DNA of 64,000 nucleotides from Chitinophaga sp. Lineage in GTDB: Bacteria; Bacteroidota; Bacteroidia; Chitinophagales; Chitinophagaceae. Under the pieces are notes generated by a model. The model was not told where the DNA came from. It saw nothing but the letters and a program-made list of their open reading frames with translations, and searched no databases. Shown here piece by piece: positions 1 to 11,000 of this stretch. The stretch is from assembly GCF_019236475.1 (NCBI RefSeq), contig NZ_JAFAIX010000011.1, positions 124,001-188,000 of the forward strand, written 5' to 3'. Position numbers and translations under genes: made by a program. Every line of letters starts with the position of its first letter. The first letter of the stretch is position 1.

Positions 1-470
1 TTGAATAAACCTTCCAAACCTACATTTGGGGTAATAAAATAAGAGATACCAGGTCCGATACCTACGTTAAAACCATTGGTAGTAGTTCCATTTGCTGGGT
101 TACGCCCTGCAAAACCAGCATTCGCTTCTGCGAAGAACCGTACACGCTTAGAAAACTCCAACTTACGAATGTTCTTATCTTCCACGTAATAACGGGCAAA
201 AGCACCTACCCCGTAACTTACATCTGATCCAGCTCCCTTCGAGGTCTGCAACCCAAAATTTGCATATCCCCCAATAGCCAGCCCATCCTTGATAAACCAA
301 CCAATCTTAGGATCCAACACAAAATTGAAGGTCGTACTGGAATTCTGAAACACTACGGCCATATTGGTAATATCTGAGCCTATCATGAGATTTCCTTTCT
401 GAATCTGAGCACTGGCACTACCTAAAATCAGGGTAAAAAATACAAGGGTTAAGAGACGAATTTTTTTCAT
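1..470 (-). CDS. Outer-membrane beta-barrel protein, 5' part only
   Basis: The gene runs off the left edge, so only about 156 N-terminal residues are present. The start is an ATG read from 470, followed by a clear signal peptide (MKKIRLLTLVFFTLILGSASAQ). The mature part alternates hydrophobic and polar residues and is rich in Gly, Tyr and Phe (for example VGAFARYYVEDK, FFAEANAGFAGRN, GPGISYFITP). This is typical of small opacity/OmpW-like eight-stranded barrels common in Bacteroidota. Such proteins sit in the outer membrane and usually have no known substrate. The exact family cannot be fixed because the C-terminal strands are missing. Confidence 0.75.
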   Translation of the reverse strand, partial: MKKIRLLTLVFFTLILGSASAQIQKGNLMIGSDITNMAVVFQNSSTTFNFVLDPKIGWFIKDGLAIGGYANFGLQTSKGAGSDVSYGVGAFARYYVEDKNIRKLEFSKRVRFFAEANAGFAGRNPANGTTTNGFNVGIGPGISYFITPNVGLEGLF

Positions 471-739
471 AGTCTAAATTTTAATTATTGAATGTCATGC
501 TGACTGTTAAAGACGATGGAATCTATTCGCAGGTGGGATTAAATAAGATAGGCGCTCATAGTCTCTCTTCACAGGATCTGCCAATACAGTATGAATGATA
601 ACATCTACCAGCTAAACACTGTACTTCAGATAGTACAATACCAGCAGTAAAGCGGTTGTTTTCAGCTACTTACCGTCAATAACAGTTTTTACATTCAGGT
701 TGTTGAATGAATGACCAAGAAAATTATTAGAAAATGAAA

Positions 740-1510
740 TCAGGAGGGAAGGATGTCTGCATGCGCACAAAACTTCCCTTTCTTTTGTAAAAAGGCGAGG
801 AATCCTTCCAGTTTGCGGCACATCTTTTCTCCACTTACGCGGCTGATATAACCCGGTAAATTGTAACCCTGAAGGTCTGTGAGCTCCCAGGGATGGAAAT
901 AAAAGGAGAGATAAGGGTCTTTTTTCAGGATTTGGCGACTAAAATGCCTAGTCAGCCATAAAGGGGCATTCTTGACACTGAGCCAGAATATGGGATAACG
1001 CACCATCGGCGATACAGAACTGGGAATAATCCAGAGATTATCCTTGCGGAACATCGTTCTAGGGAGATGCCAGTTATTGTATCGGCCGGGTAACCAAGTG
1101 GGGTTTACAGAAGAATCATATTGATAACCAGCCTTTTGCAGTGCCTCCATATTCACCTCTCTTAAACGAGGCATACGGAAACCTTTTACCTGCTGCCCAC
1201 TAATTTCCTGTAAGGCAAGGCGAGACCCTTCCAGGTCTGCATCGGTAAAACTACTGTGATAATAAGCATGGGAAGCGACCTCATGACGTGCGGCAATACG
1301 ACGAATCAGTTCAGGATAATGCTGTGCCCAGTAGGCAGTGATGAAGAAGGTAGCACGGACATTATATTTTTCAAAAATATCCAGTGTTGTTTGCAACCCA
1401 CGACGAGAGACTTCAAGTTTGTCTTGCAGGGAAACTTGTCGCCCAAATTCTTCGGGTATATCAAACTCTTCCACATCTACACTAATCAATATCCTTTTCT
1501 GTTGGCTCAT
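740..1510 (-). CDS. Polysaccharide deacetylase family protein (NodB homology)
   Basis: Predicted metal-dependent deacetylase of the carbohydrate esterase 4/NodB fold, 256 aa. The N-terminal SVDVEEFD motif holds the likely catalytic/metal Asp (D12). VASHAYYHSS gives the H-x3-H metal pair (H81, H85), and FYFHPWEL near residue 206 resembles the last NodB motif. This form, with SVDVE and a late HPWE, resembles deacetylases tied to exopolysaccharide synthesis. No signal peptide is visible, so a cytoplasmic or membrane-face role on a lipid-linked glycan is possible. It lies 24 bp downstream of the GT2 glycosyltransferase on the same strand, so the two are probably one transcript acting on one glycan. 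The substrate is unknown. Confidence 0.85.
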   Translation of the reverse strand: MSQQKRILISVDVEEFDIPEEFGRQVSLQDKLEVSRRGLQTTLDIFEKYNVRATFFITAYWAQHYPELIRRIAARHEVASHAYYHSSFTDADLEGSRLALQEISGQQVKGFRMPRLREVNMEALQKAGYQYDSSVNPTWLPGRYNNWHLPRTMFRKDNLWIIPSSVSPMVRYPIFWLSVKNAPLWLTRHFSRQILKKDPYLSFYFHPWELTDLQGYNLPGYISRVSGEKMCRKLEGFLAFLQKKGKFCAHADILPS

Positions 1511-1534
1511 ATTAATTTCCGCTATACTATATGG

Positions 1535-2323
1535 CTAGGCGCCTTTGATAATCTGGAGGTAATTTTTCAGTTCTTTCAGCAACAATTTGAAGCGGAAAGC
1601 AGAAAAAGTGATACCTGGACGGCAGAATACAGGCACGGTACCGATTTTAAGGCGGTTACGTTTTCCTGCTTTATACATAAATTGGCTGTCGTACAGGAAA
1701 CCATCGATGGTAGTACTCAGGAGAATATCGCGGCCCAACATATTAAAACCTTTGAGGCCAGCCTGCGCATCGCTCACTTTCATTCTGAGAATGAATTTAT
1801 TCATCGCACGGTTGATACGCGTGATGATGCGACGTTTGCGCGGCAGTTCACGCAGGTACGCGTCTCCCCTTTCTCCTGCTACAACATCTGCACCATGTTG
1901 TAGGGAATCATACACTGACCTGATGGCAGGAATGCCAAAAGGGAAATCCAAGTCTGTATACACTTGATAAGCATGTTGAGAGCGTTTCACGCCTTCTCTA
2001 ACAGCAAAACCTTTACCTCGGTTTATTTTGTTATCGACGATAATAATTCCAGGAATAGCTGCTTCTAGCCAGGAGATGTGTTTTGTTGTAAAATTCTTCA
2101 GAGAACCATCATTTACCAGAATCAACTGTACTGGCACAGTTCCCATCACATTCACTACTTCATGATAATGCTGGATCAGCGATTCTACCCACTGGCCTGA
2201 TGGATTCCAACATGGGAGGATCAAATCGAGGCCAGGAGTAAGAACAACCGGTTCTGCCGGTTTTATGATAACAGTTGCAGGAGGTGCTTGCTGTACTATA
2301 GGTAATGTTACTGTATATGACAT
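1535..2323 (-). CDS. Family 2 glycosyltransferase
   Basis: 262-residue GT-A fold glycosyltransferase. The nucleotide-sugar binding start is LDLILPCWNPSG (about 32-43), followed by ILVNDGS (68-74), the metal-binding D-x-D as TDLD (DLD at 124-126), and a DAQAG motif at 185-189 like that of dolichyl/polyprenyl-phosphate mannose or glucose synthases. No C-terminal membrane segments are present, so it is a soluble or peripheral enzyme. It probably transfers a sugar from a nucleotide sugar to a polyprenyl phosphate or growing surface glycan. It is the first gene of a likely two-gene unit with the deacetylase downstream. The first 30 residues are Pro/Val-rich and not part of the conserved fold. Confidence 0.85.
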   Translation of the reverse strand: MSYTVTLPIVQQAPPATVIIKPAEPVVLTPGLDLILPCWNPSGQWVESLIQHYHEVVNVMGTVPVQLILVNDGSLKNFTTKHISWLEAAIPGIIIVDNKINRGKGFAVREGVKRSQHAYQVYTDLDFPFGIPAIRSVYDSLQHGADVVAGERGDAYLRELPRKRRIITRINRAMNKFILRMKVSDAQAGLKGFNMLGRDILLSTTIDGFLYDSQFMYKAGKRNRLKIGTVPVFCRPGITFSAFRFKLLLKELKNYLQIIKGA

Positions 2324-2647
2324 AGTTCTGACGGCTATCAGTAAACGAAACAGGTATTAATTTTAACACTAATTCACACTTCAATACCTATGACGCGCCA
2401 GTAATGCATTACCCTCTATTATAAAAAAATAAAAAAAGGGCTCCCGGAAAAGACCGAAAACCCTGGCAGGCAAAAAGCATTTATACAGTTGCAGGTTATT
2501 ATCTGTAAAATATAGAAACTTACTGCATTCACAATACCATTTTAGGGGGATTATGGGGAGACAGCCAGTCCTTGGGGCGGAATAGTTTAAAACAAAAAGG
2601 GTGTCCCTGGAAGGAACACCCTTTTCTTATTCGTTGACGCTTAATGA
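2324..2647. other. Intergenic region between GT2 gene and fusA
   Basis: About 320 bp with no convincing gene. It holds the fusA terminator at its right end and must contain the promoter of the minus-strand GT2-deacetylase unit. No clear TAnnTTTG box was found there. Confidence 0.5.
2594..2627 (-). terminator. Rho-independent terminator of fusA
   Basis: On the minus strand GGGTGTTCC pairs with GGGACACCC around a short loop and is followed by a T-rich run. It begins 20 bp after the fusA stop codon. Confidence 0.8.
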
Positions 2648-4792
2648 TTAAGCGTTTACTTTTCCTTTAACTTTCGCGATCACTTCTTCAGCAACGTTGT
2701 TTGGTGCTGGAGCATAGTGAGAGAACTCCATGATAGAAGTTGCACGACCGGAAGACAGGGAACGGAGCTGAGTTACATAACCGAACATTTCGCTCAATGG
2801 AACTTTTGCTTTAATTACCTGAACACCGTTTTTAGAGTCCATACCTTCCAGCATACCACGACGACGGTTCAGGTCACCTGTTACGTCACCCATGTATTGG
2901 TCTGGGGTTTGAACTTCTACTTTCATGATTGGCTCCAGCAGAACTGGTTTAGCTTTACGAGCAGCTTCACGGAAAGCAGATTTAGCGCACAACTCGAATG
3001 CCATAGCATCGGAGTCCACGTTGTGGTAAGAACCGTCAAACAGACGTACTTTCATGTTCACCAGTGGGAAGTTAGCCAGAACACCTTGGGTCATAGAAGC
3101 TTCGAAGCCTTTCTGAACAGCAGGGATAAATTCTTTTGGAATAGCACCACCGAAGATGTCGTTAATGAACTGGAAGTATTTACCGTCGTTTTCTTTCATC
3201 CATTCTGCATCAGCAGGGCCGATTTCAACTTGGATGTCAGCGAATTTACCTTTACCACCGGTTTGTTTTTTGAATACCTCACGGTGTTCAACTTTAGCGG
3301 TCAGGGCTTCTTTGTATGCCACCTGAGGAGCACCTTGGTTAACTTCTACTTTGAACTCGCGACGCATACGGTCAACGATGATTTCCAAGTGAAGCTCACC
3401 CATACCGGAAAGAACTGTTTGACCAGTTTCTTCGTCAGTTTTCGCTTTCAGGGTAGGATCTTCTTCTACCAGTTTAGCGAGGGCCATACCCATTTTATCA
3501 ACGTCTGCTTGAGTTTTAGGCTCGATAGCGATGGAGATAACTGGTTCAGGGAAGGTCATTGATTCCAGGACAATTGGGTTATTTTCATCACACAAAGTGT
3601 CACCGGTTTTGATATCTTTAAAACCAACAGCCGCACCGATATCACCAGCTTCGATGAAATCGATAGGGTTCTGTTTGTTTGCGTGCATCTGCATGATACG
3701 GCTGATACGCTCGTTTTTACCAGTACGTGTATTCAGGACATAAGAACCTGCATCCAGGTGACCGGAGTAAGCGCGGAAGAATGCCAGACGACCTACGAAA
3801 GGATCTGTCATGATTTTGAACGCCAGAGCAGCGAATGGTTCTTTAGCATCCGGTTTACGTTCGATATCTTCACCAGTATCAGGGTTAGTACCTTTTACTG
3901 CTTCGATGTCCATTGGAGAAGGCAGGTAACGGCAAACCGCATCCAGCATTTTCTGAACACCTTTGTTTTTGAAGGAAGAACCGCACATCATAGGGATGAT
4001 AGCGATATCGATGGTAGCTTTACGGATAGCTTCGTGGATTTCTGCTTCGGTGATAGAGTTAGGATCTTCGAAGAATTTCTCCATCAGTTTATCATCGTAA
4101 TCAGCAACTGCTTCTACGAGGTTAGCTCTCCATTCGTTAGCTTCTTCTACCATGTCAGCAGGAATTTCAACTTCCTGGTAGGTAGCACCTTTACCTTCTT
4201 CGTCCCAGATGATACCTTTCATGGTGATCAGGTCAACCACGCCTTTGAAAGTATCTTCTGCACCGATAGGCAGTACTAAAGGAACAGGGTTAGCACCCAG
4301 CATTTCTTTAACCTGCTTAACTACGTTCAGGAAGTCAGCGCCGGAACGGTCCATTTTGTTAACGAAACCGATACGTGGTACGCGGTAGCGGTTAGCCTGG
4401 CGCCAAACGGTTTCAGACTGAGGCTCAACGCCAGATACAGCGCAGAACAGTGCCACCAGACCGTCCAGTACACGCAGAGAACGTTCTACCTCAACGGTGA
4501 AGTCCACGTGACCTGGAGTATCGATGATGTTGAATTTATATTGCTTGGTGTCTGGAGTACCTTTACCCTGTAAAGTTGGGAAATTCCAAAAACAAGTGGT
4601 AGCAGCAGATGTAATGGTAATACCTCTCTCCTGCTCCTGTGCCATCCAGTCCATGGTAGCGGCACCTTCGTGTACCTCACCAATCTTGTGGGATTTACCT
4701 GTGTAATACAGGATACGCTCTGTGGTAGTGGTTTTACCCGCATCAATGTGCGCCGCAATACCAAAGTTCCTTTGAAATTTTAAGTCTGCCAT
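2648..4792 (-). CDS. fusA: Elongation factor G
   Basis: Translational GTPase that moves tRNAs and mRNA after peptide transfer and helps split ribosomes with RRF. The start is placed at the ATG read from 4792, which gives [25 protein letters not shown] and 714 aa, the usual EF-G length; an upstream in-frame ATG would add 25 unrelated residues. The G1 loop (AHIDAGKT, 14-21), DTPGHVDF and NKMD are all present, followed by domains II-V ending in the usual [11 protein letters not shown] tail. In most bacteria fusA follows rpsL-rpsG directly; here those genes lie 6.8 kb upstream on the same strand with an opposite-strand locus between. It has its own promoter-like box at 4828-4835 and a strong terminator. 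Confidence 0.97.
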   Translation of the reverse strand: MADLKFQRNFGIAAHIDAGKTTTTERILYYTGKSHKIGEVHEGAATMDWMAQEQERGITITSAATTCFWNFPTLQGKGTPDTKQYKFNIIDTPGHVDFTVEVERSLRVLDGLVALFCAVSGVEPQSETVWRQANRYRVPRIGFVNKMDRSGADFLNVVKQVKEMLGANPVPLVLPIGAEDTFKGVVDLITMKGIIWDEEGKGATYQEVEIPADMVEEANEWRANLVEAVADYDDKLMEKFFEDPNSITEAEIHEAIRKATIDIAIIPMMCGSSFKNKGVQKMLDAVCRYLPSPMDIEAVKGTNPDTGEDIERKPDAKEPFAALAFKIMTDPFVGRLAFFRAYSGHLDAGSYVLNTRTGKNERISRIMQMHANKQNPIDFIEAGDIGAAVGFKDIKTGDTLCDENNPIVLESMTFPEPVISIAIEPKTQADVDKMGMALAKLVEEDPTLKAKTDEETGQTVLSGMGELHLEIIVDRMRREFKVEVNQGAPQVAYKEALTAKVEHREVFKKQTGGKGKFADIQVEIGPADAEWMKENDGKYFQFINDIFGGAIPKEFIPAVQKGFEASMTQGVLANFPLVNMKVRLFDGSYHNVDSDAMAFELCAKSAFREAARKAKPVLLEPIMKVEVQTPDQYMGDVTGDLNRRRGMLEGMDSKNGVQVIKAKVPLSEMFGYVTQLRSLSSGRATSIMEFSHYAPAPNNVAEEVIAKVKGKVNA

Positions 4793-4827
4793 AATATTAA
4801 AATGACTAAATAATGCAATTTGGGGGG

Positions 4828-4835
4828 CAAAGGTA
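4828..4835 (-). promoter_or_regulatory. -7 box of a fusA promoter
   Basis: The minus strand reads TACCTTTG, a perfect match to the Bacteroidota -7 consensus TAnnTTTG, 35 nt upstream of the fusA start. The -33 element is weak (a TTTTAT stretch). This suggests that fusA is transcribed on its own. Confidence 0.6.
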
Positions 4836-5477
4836 ATCTTTTTCCAGCAATAAATAAAACGTCCCACATTGGGAAAATGTTATTTCTTCTTTAACGATTT
4901 TTCTCATGTAATAGCTCTGCCGTCAGCCCTTCAAAAACTACCGGATTCGAAAAATTATCTGCCAGATTTCACTTATTCAAGATAATTTTTTAAATGATTC
5001 GATACATTTAGAGAACATTTATGTGGTATCTGGTGTTCAATTGCTCAGGCGGTCCCCAAAAAGCTAGGGTAAACAATTCTAATTGAATGTTTTAACAAAC
5101 TAAAGCACCAGCGACATAATTCTTTATTTTATAAACCGATAAACCATGATAAAATAATACTTATCCTCGTATCAGCACATTATTTCAGAAAGACTCCAAA
5201 ATCAATACAGAACAGGTTTTCACGCTAAATCAGGCCTTAAATTCTGTAGGATAAGCGACAAATCTAATTTACCCCATAGTTACTGTTCATTGCCGACCGC
5301 AATTCATGGGGCAGTAAATGCAATCACGCGAATTTTTCAACACTCATCCTTGCGCAGAAGGACACGGTAATTTATTCCATACCATCCTGGTAGTACTCAT
5401 TTTAGCTGCTGAAAAAATAATGCAGTTTTCATGTTTACCTCCAATTGGTATATGTCGACTAATGCTATCACAAACCC
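4836..5477. other. Long AT-rich intergenic region
   Basis: About 640 bp between divergent fusA and the next plus-strand gene. No convincing coding sequence, tRNA or insertion element is seen. It should hold the promoter of the plus-strand secretion/collagen block, but no strong consensus box was found. Confidence 0.5.
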
Positions 5478-5804
5478 ATGCACAATACGGCATGGGATGG
5501 CTGTGTAGTGGCGAAACTGAAGAAATTCCGGGAACTGACTGGTAAGGGTGCCTCATTAAAATGCAGAGATATGGAAATTATCATACGCACCATGCTGGAG
5601 GACCTCCGGATGTTGCATCAATTCCTTCAAAAATCCAGCCATTCGAACAAACAACAAGTGCCTGCGGAAGTACTGAGAGCGGAAAATGAGCACTTGAAAG
5701 CGGTATTAGAAGCTACTGACAAATTGATCCAGCTCCTAGAGGAAGAATCGGAGTCTGGTATGTGGAAAGATGTAATTATCTCAAAATCTGATAATAATAC
5801 ATAA
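5478..5804 (+). CDS. Small coiled-coil protein, unknown function
   Basis: Unrecognised protein of up to 108 aa. The C-terminal two thirds form a strongly amphipathic charged helix, with Leu repeated at heptad-like spacing through EVLRAENEHLKAVLEATDKL, so a coiled-coil dimer is likely. No signal peptide or membrane segment is visible, so it would be cytoplasmic. The start is uncertain: an internal ATG at 5571 (MEIIIRTMLEDL) would give 77 aa. It ends 14 bp before the T9SS-sorted protein and reads the same way, so it is probably the first gene of that block. It could be a small regulator, but no DNA-binding motif is clear. Confidence 0.5.
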   Translation: MHNTAWDGCVVAKLKKFRELTGKGASLKCRDMEIIIRTMLEDLRMLHQFLQKSSHSNKQQVPAEVLRAENEHLKAVLEATDKLIQLLEEESESGMWKDVIISKSDNNT

Positions 5805-5818
5805 CAACAGTCTCACTT

Positions 5819-6325
5819 ATGAATGTTTTAACACGTACAGGTATTTGCCTATTCACGTTGCTGGGAGTAGGCATTACCGGTGCAAAAGCGCAGTTAGTCC
5901 TCAACAGGCAAGTAGTAGCCACCTCAGGTGGCAGCGGCACTGTAGGGACGCTCCGGATGCAGTATACCATCGGGGAACCGGTGATAACGCTGATAACGGA
6001 CGGGCACCTACTACTAACGCAAGGATTCCAGCAACCCGAAGAACTCCCCCCAGCGCCCCCAGGAGCCAATTTGCTAAAAGGGTATATCATCTTCCCAAAT
6101 CCGGCATCCACCAATCTGAAAATTCAGATGGATTTACTGGCACCGTCTTATGTTCAGATTGAACTCATTAACACCGCAGGTCAGACAATGTATACCGAAC
6201 AGCAATCCATGGGAGCTGGAAGGAATACGATGGTCATAAGTGTAAACCGCTTTGCCGCAGGGATTTACAGCCTTCGATTGAAAGTCGGACCCACGATCTT
6301 CTACGAAAAAGTCATTATCCAGTAA
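5819..6325 (+). CDS. T9SS type A sorting domain protein
   Basis: 168-aa secreted protein. It has a signal peptide (about 1-24, ending GAKAQ), a short middle with QYTIGEPV and LTQGFQQP motifs, a Pro-rich linker (PPAPPGA), and a C-terminal type IX secretion sorting domain of about 80 residues. Marks of that domain are IFPNPASTNLKIQM, then VQIELINTAGQTMY, then FAAGIYSLRLKV and the final EKVIIQ. Known members are recognised by the T9SS, passed via PorV to the PorU sortase, and anchored at the cell surface. Apart from the sorting domain almost nothing is left, so the mature product is tiny. It lies 31 bp ahead of a porV-like gene, which suggests a dedicated secretion partner. Confidence 0.85.
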   Translation: MNVLTRTGICLFTLLGVGITGAKAQLVLNRQVVATSGGSGTVGTLRMQYTIGEPVITLITDGHLLLTQGFQQPEELPPAPPGANLLKGYIIFPNPASTNLKIQMDLLAPSYVQIELINTAGQTMYTEQQSMGAGRNTMVISVNRFAAGIYSLRLKVGPTIFYEKVIIQ

Positions 6326-6356
6326 CCTTCATCGCACCCCACTAAAAAATTTCATC

Positions 6357-7523
6357 ATGCAAAAATGTTACGTATTGATTTTGCTGGTGTGCACCCTTTT
6401 GCTACCATCTTTGATGATGGCACAGAAAAGTCAGCAACGACCGGCCGACATTGGCGCGAGTTTCCTGCTGGTCAATCCGGATGCACGCAGCGCTGGTACC
6501 GGCGATGCCCCCACGGGTTTAAGTCCTGATGTTAACGCTCTATGGTCTAATGCCGCCAAAATAGTATTTGCCGGCAACTGGGGCGTAAGTGCCAACTATG
6601 CCCCCTGGATGTGGGGAATAAATAACAGTCAATCCAATATGGCTTATGTAGCAGCCTTCAAAAATATTGGGAAAGAGGAAAATCAGGCTGTTGGCCTGTC
6701 TATGAAATACTTCAACTATGGTAACATTACCTTTCGGGATGACAATGGTACGGTCATTCAGGACTACACACCAAAGGAATTCGCTGTAGATGGCAGTTAT
6801 GCCAGGAAGTTGGGACAACATACCTCATTGGCTATATCGTTGAGGTATATACGCAGTCAACTGGGACAGGGAAATTTCAATGGTCTTCAGCAAAAACCTG
6901 CATCTGCAGTGGCAGGAGATATTGGCTTTTATTATCAGAACAGTGTGGACAAAATGGATTTTGGCAACAGGTACTGTTTTGGTGTAAGTATTACCAACCT
7001 AGGTAGTAAACTATCGTATACAGATGATAAGGTCCGTAAAAGCTTTCTGCCAATGAATCTGCGGATTGGTGGCGGATATGCATTTGTCAATACATCGGAG
7101 CATACATTTACGCTCACCGCAGAAATTAATAAGCTCCTTGTGCCAACCCCACCTATTTATGCAGTTGACTCCAACGGCGTAGTTACCAATACAATTATCA
7201 AGGGACAGGATCCAGACAGGAGTGTGGTAAGCTCCATCTTTTCCTCTTTTGGAGATGCCCCTGGCGGATTTACAGAGGAGTTGAGAGAATTTACCATTGG
7301 TTCGGGAATAGAATATTCCTACAAGCAGATGCTTTTCCTAAGAACCGGTTATTTCTATGAGCATCCCAACAAAGGTTACCGGCAGCATTTCAGCAGTGGC
7401 ATAGGTTTGCGCTTTCAGAATATAGCGCTGAATATGGCTTATCTGATACCAACAGATGGAAGCCTTTATGCCAAGAAAACACTCCTATTCTCGTTGGTAT
7501 ACAATATTTCCGGAGATAAATGA
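6357..7523 (+). CDS. porV: T9SS outer-membrane channel/shuttle protein PorV
   Basis: 388-aa FadL-type outer-membrane barrel protein. The signal peptide is followed by GASFLLVNPDARSAGTGDAPTG and then PDVNALWSNAAK, the N-terminal signature of PorV/LptO. In known systems PorV collects folded T9SS cargo from the Sov translocon and delivers it to the PorU sortase. The C-terminus ends in alternating aromatic barrel strands (LLFSLVYNISGDK). Length matches the family. Its neighbours are a T9SS-sorted protein upstream and secreted, Pro-rich and collagen-like proteins downstream, so this may be an accessory PorV copy specialised for this locus. porU is not in the window. Paralogue versus main copy cannot be decided here. 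Confidence 0.85.
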   Translation: MQKCYVLILLVCTLLLPSLMMAQKSQQRPADIGASFLLVNPDARSAGTGDAPTGLSPDVNALWSNAAKIVFAGNWGVSANYAPWMWGINNSQSNMAYVAAFKNIGKEENQAVGLSMKYFNYGNITFRDDNGTVIQDYTPKEFAVDGSYARKLGQHTSLAISLRYIRSQLGQGNFNGLQQKPASAVAGDIGFYYQNSVDKMDFGNRYCFGVSITNLGSKLSYTDDKVRKSFLPMNLRIGGGYAFVNTSEHTFTLTAEINKLLVPTPPIYAVDSNGVVTNTIIKGQDPDRSVVSSIFSSFGDAPGGFTEELREFTIGSGIEYSYKQMLFLRTGYFYEHPNKGYRQHFSSGIGLRFQNIALNMAYLIPTDGSLYAKKTLLFSLVYNISGDK

Positions 7524-7599
7524 TACCAAAGCGTCTTAAGCGACTGGTGTCTCTCTAAAACACATCATCACATTTAATCAAAAAAACAAACATCCCCAT

Positions 7600-8013
7600 A
7601 TGAAACCACTGATCATTTTAATGCTATTCATTGTGGCATTACAGTTGCCTAACCTGGCGAGCGCACAGGATCAAAAAGTGCCGATCAAGACATCGGATGG
7701 AGCGATAGCCCCACTGAAACAGGAAGTCGTACCGATCAAACCTGGTTCGGGAGCTCCTGCAGCAATGCCTCAGACCTTTGCTGCCAGCCAGGCACAACAA
7801 AGCGGCAAACCAGTATCCATGGTTCCTGCGGATAAGAGCCAGACTGTGGTAACTCCGGCTGCTACGGGCAAAATAACCAACACCACTTCCACCCTTCCCA
7901 CCCAGCAGTTATTCAAACCTGTTGTCAATGATAATCGGCCTCCGATCATAGAACAACAAGGTCCGGCTAATTCCAATAGACCATTTATTACCCCACAACC
8001 TGCTAAACAATAA
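7600..8013 (+). CDS. Secreted Pro/Ala/Thr-rich protein, unknown function
   Basis: 137-aa protein with a clean signal peptide (about 1-23, ending NLASAQ) and a low-complexity, probably disordered mature part rich in Pro, Ala, Gln, Thr and Lys. No known domain and no T9SS sorting domain are visible. It lies 12 bp before the collagen-like protein gene on the same strand, so the two are very likely co-transcribed. A periplasmic or surface linker or partner of the fibre protein is a reasonable guess only. Confidence 0.65.
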   Translation: MKPLIILMLFIVALQLPNLASAQDQKVPIKTSDGAIAPLKQEVVPIKPGSGAPAAMPQTFAASQAQQSGKPVSMVPADKSQTVVTPAATGKITNTTSTLPTQQLFKPVVNDNRPPIIEQQGPANSNRPFITPQPAKQ

Positions 8014-8025
8014 AATACCCCCCGT

Positions 8026-11000
8026 ATGAAAAGGAAACTTTTACTATATGTTATCTTCCTGTTAGCACTATTTCAACAGCGAGCTCATGCCCAGAGTGGC
8101 TTAAGCGGTATCAACTATCAGGCGGTAGCGCGAAATGCAAATGGTACTACCCTTCCCAACCAATCGTTGCAGATAAGGTTTACCATCTTGAGCGGCTCCC
8201 CTGCTGGCAATGTGCAATATCAGGAAACACAGGATGTTACTACGAATCAGTTGGGGCTGTTCACTTTGCAGATCGGTAAGGGGACGCCAGTGAGTGGCAC
8301 ATTTGCAGCAATACCTTGGGCCCAAGCTAATCAATATCTGCGAGTAGAAGTATCTACCGGCGGCAGTAATTTTTCAGAATTGGGCACCTCACAATTAATG
8401 AGCGTACCCTTCGCCATGTTTTCTGCTAACAGTGGGACTCCTGGGCCAGTAGGACCAGTGGGACCAGCAGGACCGACTGGGGCCACGGGACCAACAGGAG
8501 CAACTGGGCCACAGGGGCCAATAGGACCGATAGGACCAATTGGGCCAATAGGTCCTACAGGACCGGTAGGTGTACAAGGGCCAGCAGGACCAATAGGACC
8601 GATAGGACCAACTGGTGCAACAGGAGCAACTGGTCCACAGGGACCAGCAGGTACTATTACTGGCATTCCAGCCGGAGGAGACCTGAGTGGCACTTATCCT
8701 AATCCAACCGTTGCGAAATTGCAGGGAAAACCGGTCGTTACTACCGCGCCTACAGCGGGGCAGATACTAACATTTGATGGTACCAATTGGGGCCCGGCTG
8801 CTAACACTGGAGGAATAACCATCCCTTACGCCGCCACCTTTAATCTTCCTGGTACACTGTTGTCATTGACCAATAATGGCGATGGTACACAGTTGGAAGG
8901 CATCGCCAATTCTACATCCGCTAATATTTCCGCTATTCGGGGAACGATATCCTCCACCACACCTGGTGGTTTTGCAACAGCGTTGAGAGGAATCAACAAT
9001 GGAACAGGGGGACTTGGCATAGGTGTATGGGGATCGCAAAATGGTGCCGGCTGGGGCGTATATGGGACTACCCCAACGGGGATTGGTGTTTATGGAAATG
9101 CGACTGGGTCTGGGTTTGGCGTATATGCTAACTCCAGTTCGGGAACAGGTCTGTATGCCACCAGTACTACAGGCATGGCAGGAAATTTCGCTATTTCCAA
9201 TAATGCCAATACCAATAATGTGCTGACTGTTACTACAAGTGGTGCTGGCGCAGGCATTCAGGTCAGTGCCAGTGGTGGTGGTAATGGCATAAATGCCACT
9301 AGTACAGGAGGTTCCGGTGTGAATGCAACATCCAATATTTTGTCTGGTGCAGGTGTACTTGGGCATCACACCACTGGAGGGGAAGCTATAACCGGGCTTA
9401 CCACCAGTAATACTGGTTCGCCTACAGGTGCAGTAGTTGGCCGAAATGATGGCCCTGGCTATGGTGTAGAGGGTTTTGTGGCTACAGATGCCTCTGGTAA
9501 TGGCGTAGGCGTATTGGGCCGTGTTGGCGTAAGTGGAAGTTCTGGGATGGCGGGTAAGTTTGAGAACATAAACAGTGCTAATAATATCAGTACCGTGACG
9601 GTCACCACTGCCAGCGGAGGAAATGGCATAGATGCAAGTTCAAATGCAGGATTCGCCGTACATGGCACCGCTAATAATATTTCGGGCGGTGGTATAGTTG
9701 GGGATAACAGTGCAGGAGGAGAAGCCGTAACAGGACGGGGAAATAGCGCTGCTGGCATTGGAGCAGTAGTAGGTAGGAATGATGGAGGTGGATATGGCGT
9801 ATATGGATTTATAGCTACTAATACGTCTGGAACCTCGGCTGCTGTAGCGGGCCGGGTTGGGATATCTGGTTCCAAGGGCCGAGCAGGATTTTTTGAGAAT
9901 ACCAACAATACCAACACCAATAATACAGTGGAAGTAGTGAATATCGGGCCTGGGGTGATTGCAGATCATAGCCAAGGTAATGCCGCTAATTTCTTCATGA
10001 ACAATACCTCTGGAGTTGGCGCCGGAGTACGTGGCGAAGTGAATAGTATTTTCGGTAACAATGGAACCGCTGGAATATACGGGGTAGCTTCCGGAACAGG
10101 TGGATATGGTGGCTATTTTGAGCATACCAGTGCCACCGGTTTTGGACGCGCGTTATATGTTACCTCCCAGGGACAGGGTTCTGCAACAGAACTAGACCAC
10201 AATGGTCCAAGCGGCAATACCGTTTTGATTCAGTCCTTCAATGCTACCAATACAGATAATACCTTACAGGTACTCTCTTCTGCCAATGGTTCCATTGGGG
10301 ACCGTTCTTTGGGCAACGTCGGTAATTTCGTTAATTCTAATACCACCTCAGTGGCAGCCGGTGTGAGGGGCGAAGTAACTAGCATCTTTGGTAATCAGGG
10401 TACTGCTGGCGTTTATGGTGTTGCTTCCGGAACGGGGGGTTACGGCGGATATTTTGAGCATACTAATTCAACTGGTTTCGGAATTGCACTCATGGTTAAT
10501 ACTAACGGCCAGGGATCCGCATTTGTCGTAAATCATAACGGATCAACCGGGGATCCGGCAATTTTTCAGGTAGGTGGTTTTAATATGGCACGTATTGATC
10601 GCACTGGTAGGGGCTTCTTTGATGGAGGTACCCAGACAGGTGGTGCGGATATGGCCGAGGCATTTGATGTAAGCGGAAATGTATCCAACTATGAACCAGG
10701 TGATGTTTTAATCATCGATGTAGACAAGGATAGAACTGTTGTTAAATCCAACGAAGCGTATTCCACGCTGGTAGCGGGCGTATATGCCACTAAACCGGGT
10801 ATGTTGATGACAGAAGAGCATATAGATACAGATCTTTCAGATAAAGTACCTATGGGCGTGGTAGGTGTAATTCCTACTAAGGTATGTGATGAAGGTGGTG
10901 CAATTCATCGTGGGGATATCTTGGTAACCGCTAGCAAAGCGGGTTATGCCATGAAAGCGGATCTAAATAAATTAAAACCGGGTCAGGCGATAGGAAAGGC

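Noticed and set aside
2717-4279. Long plus-strand reading frames inside fusA
   Set aside because: They are antisense to a clear EF-G gene and show Phe/His/Val-rich composition typical of shadow frames.
8434-8658. Short repeats resembling a CRISPR or tandem repeat array
   Set aside because: The period is 9 bp in frame with Gly-X-Y codons of a long gene, and there are no unique spacers.
8331-8693. Minus-strand Gly/Pro-rich reading frame in the collagen region
   Set aside because: It is the mirror of the Gly-Pro codon repeats and has no independent support.
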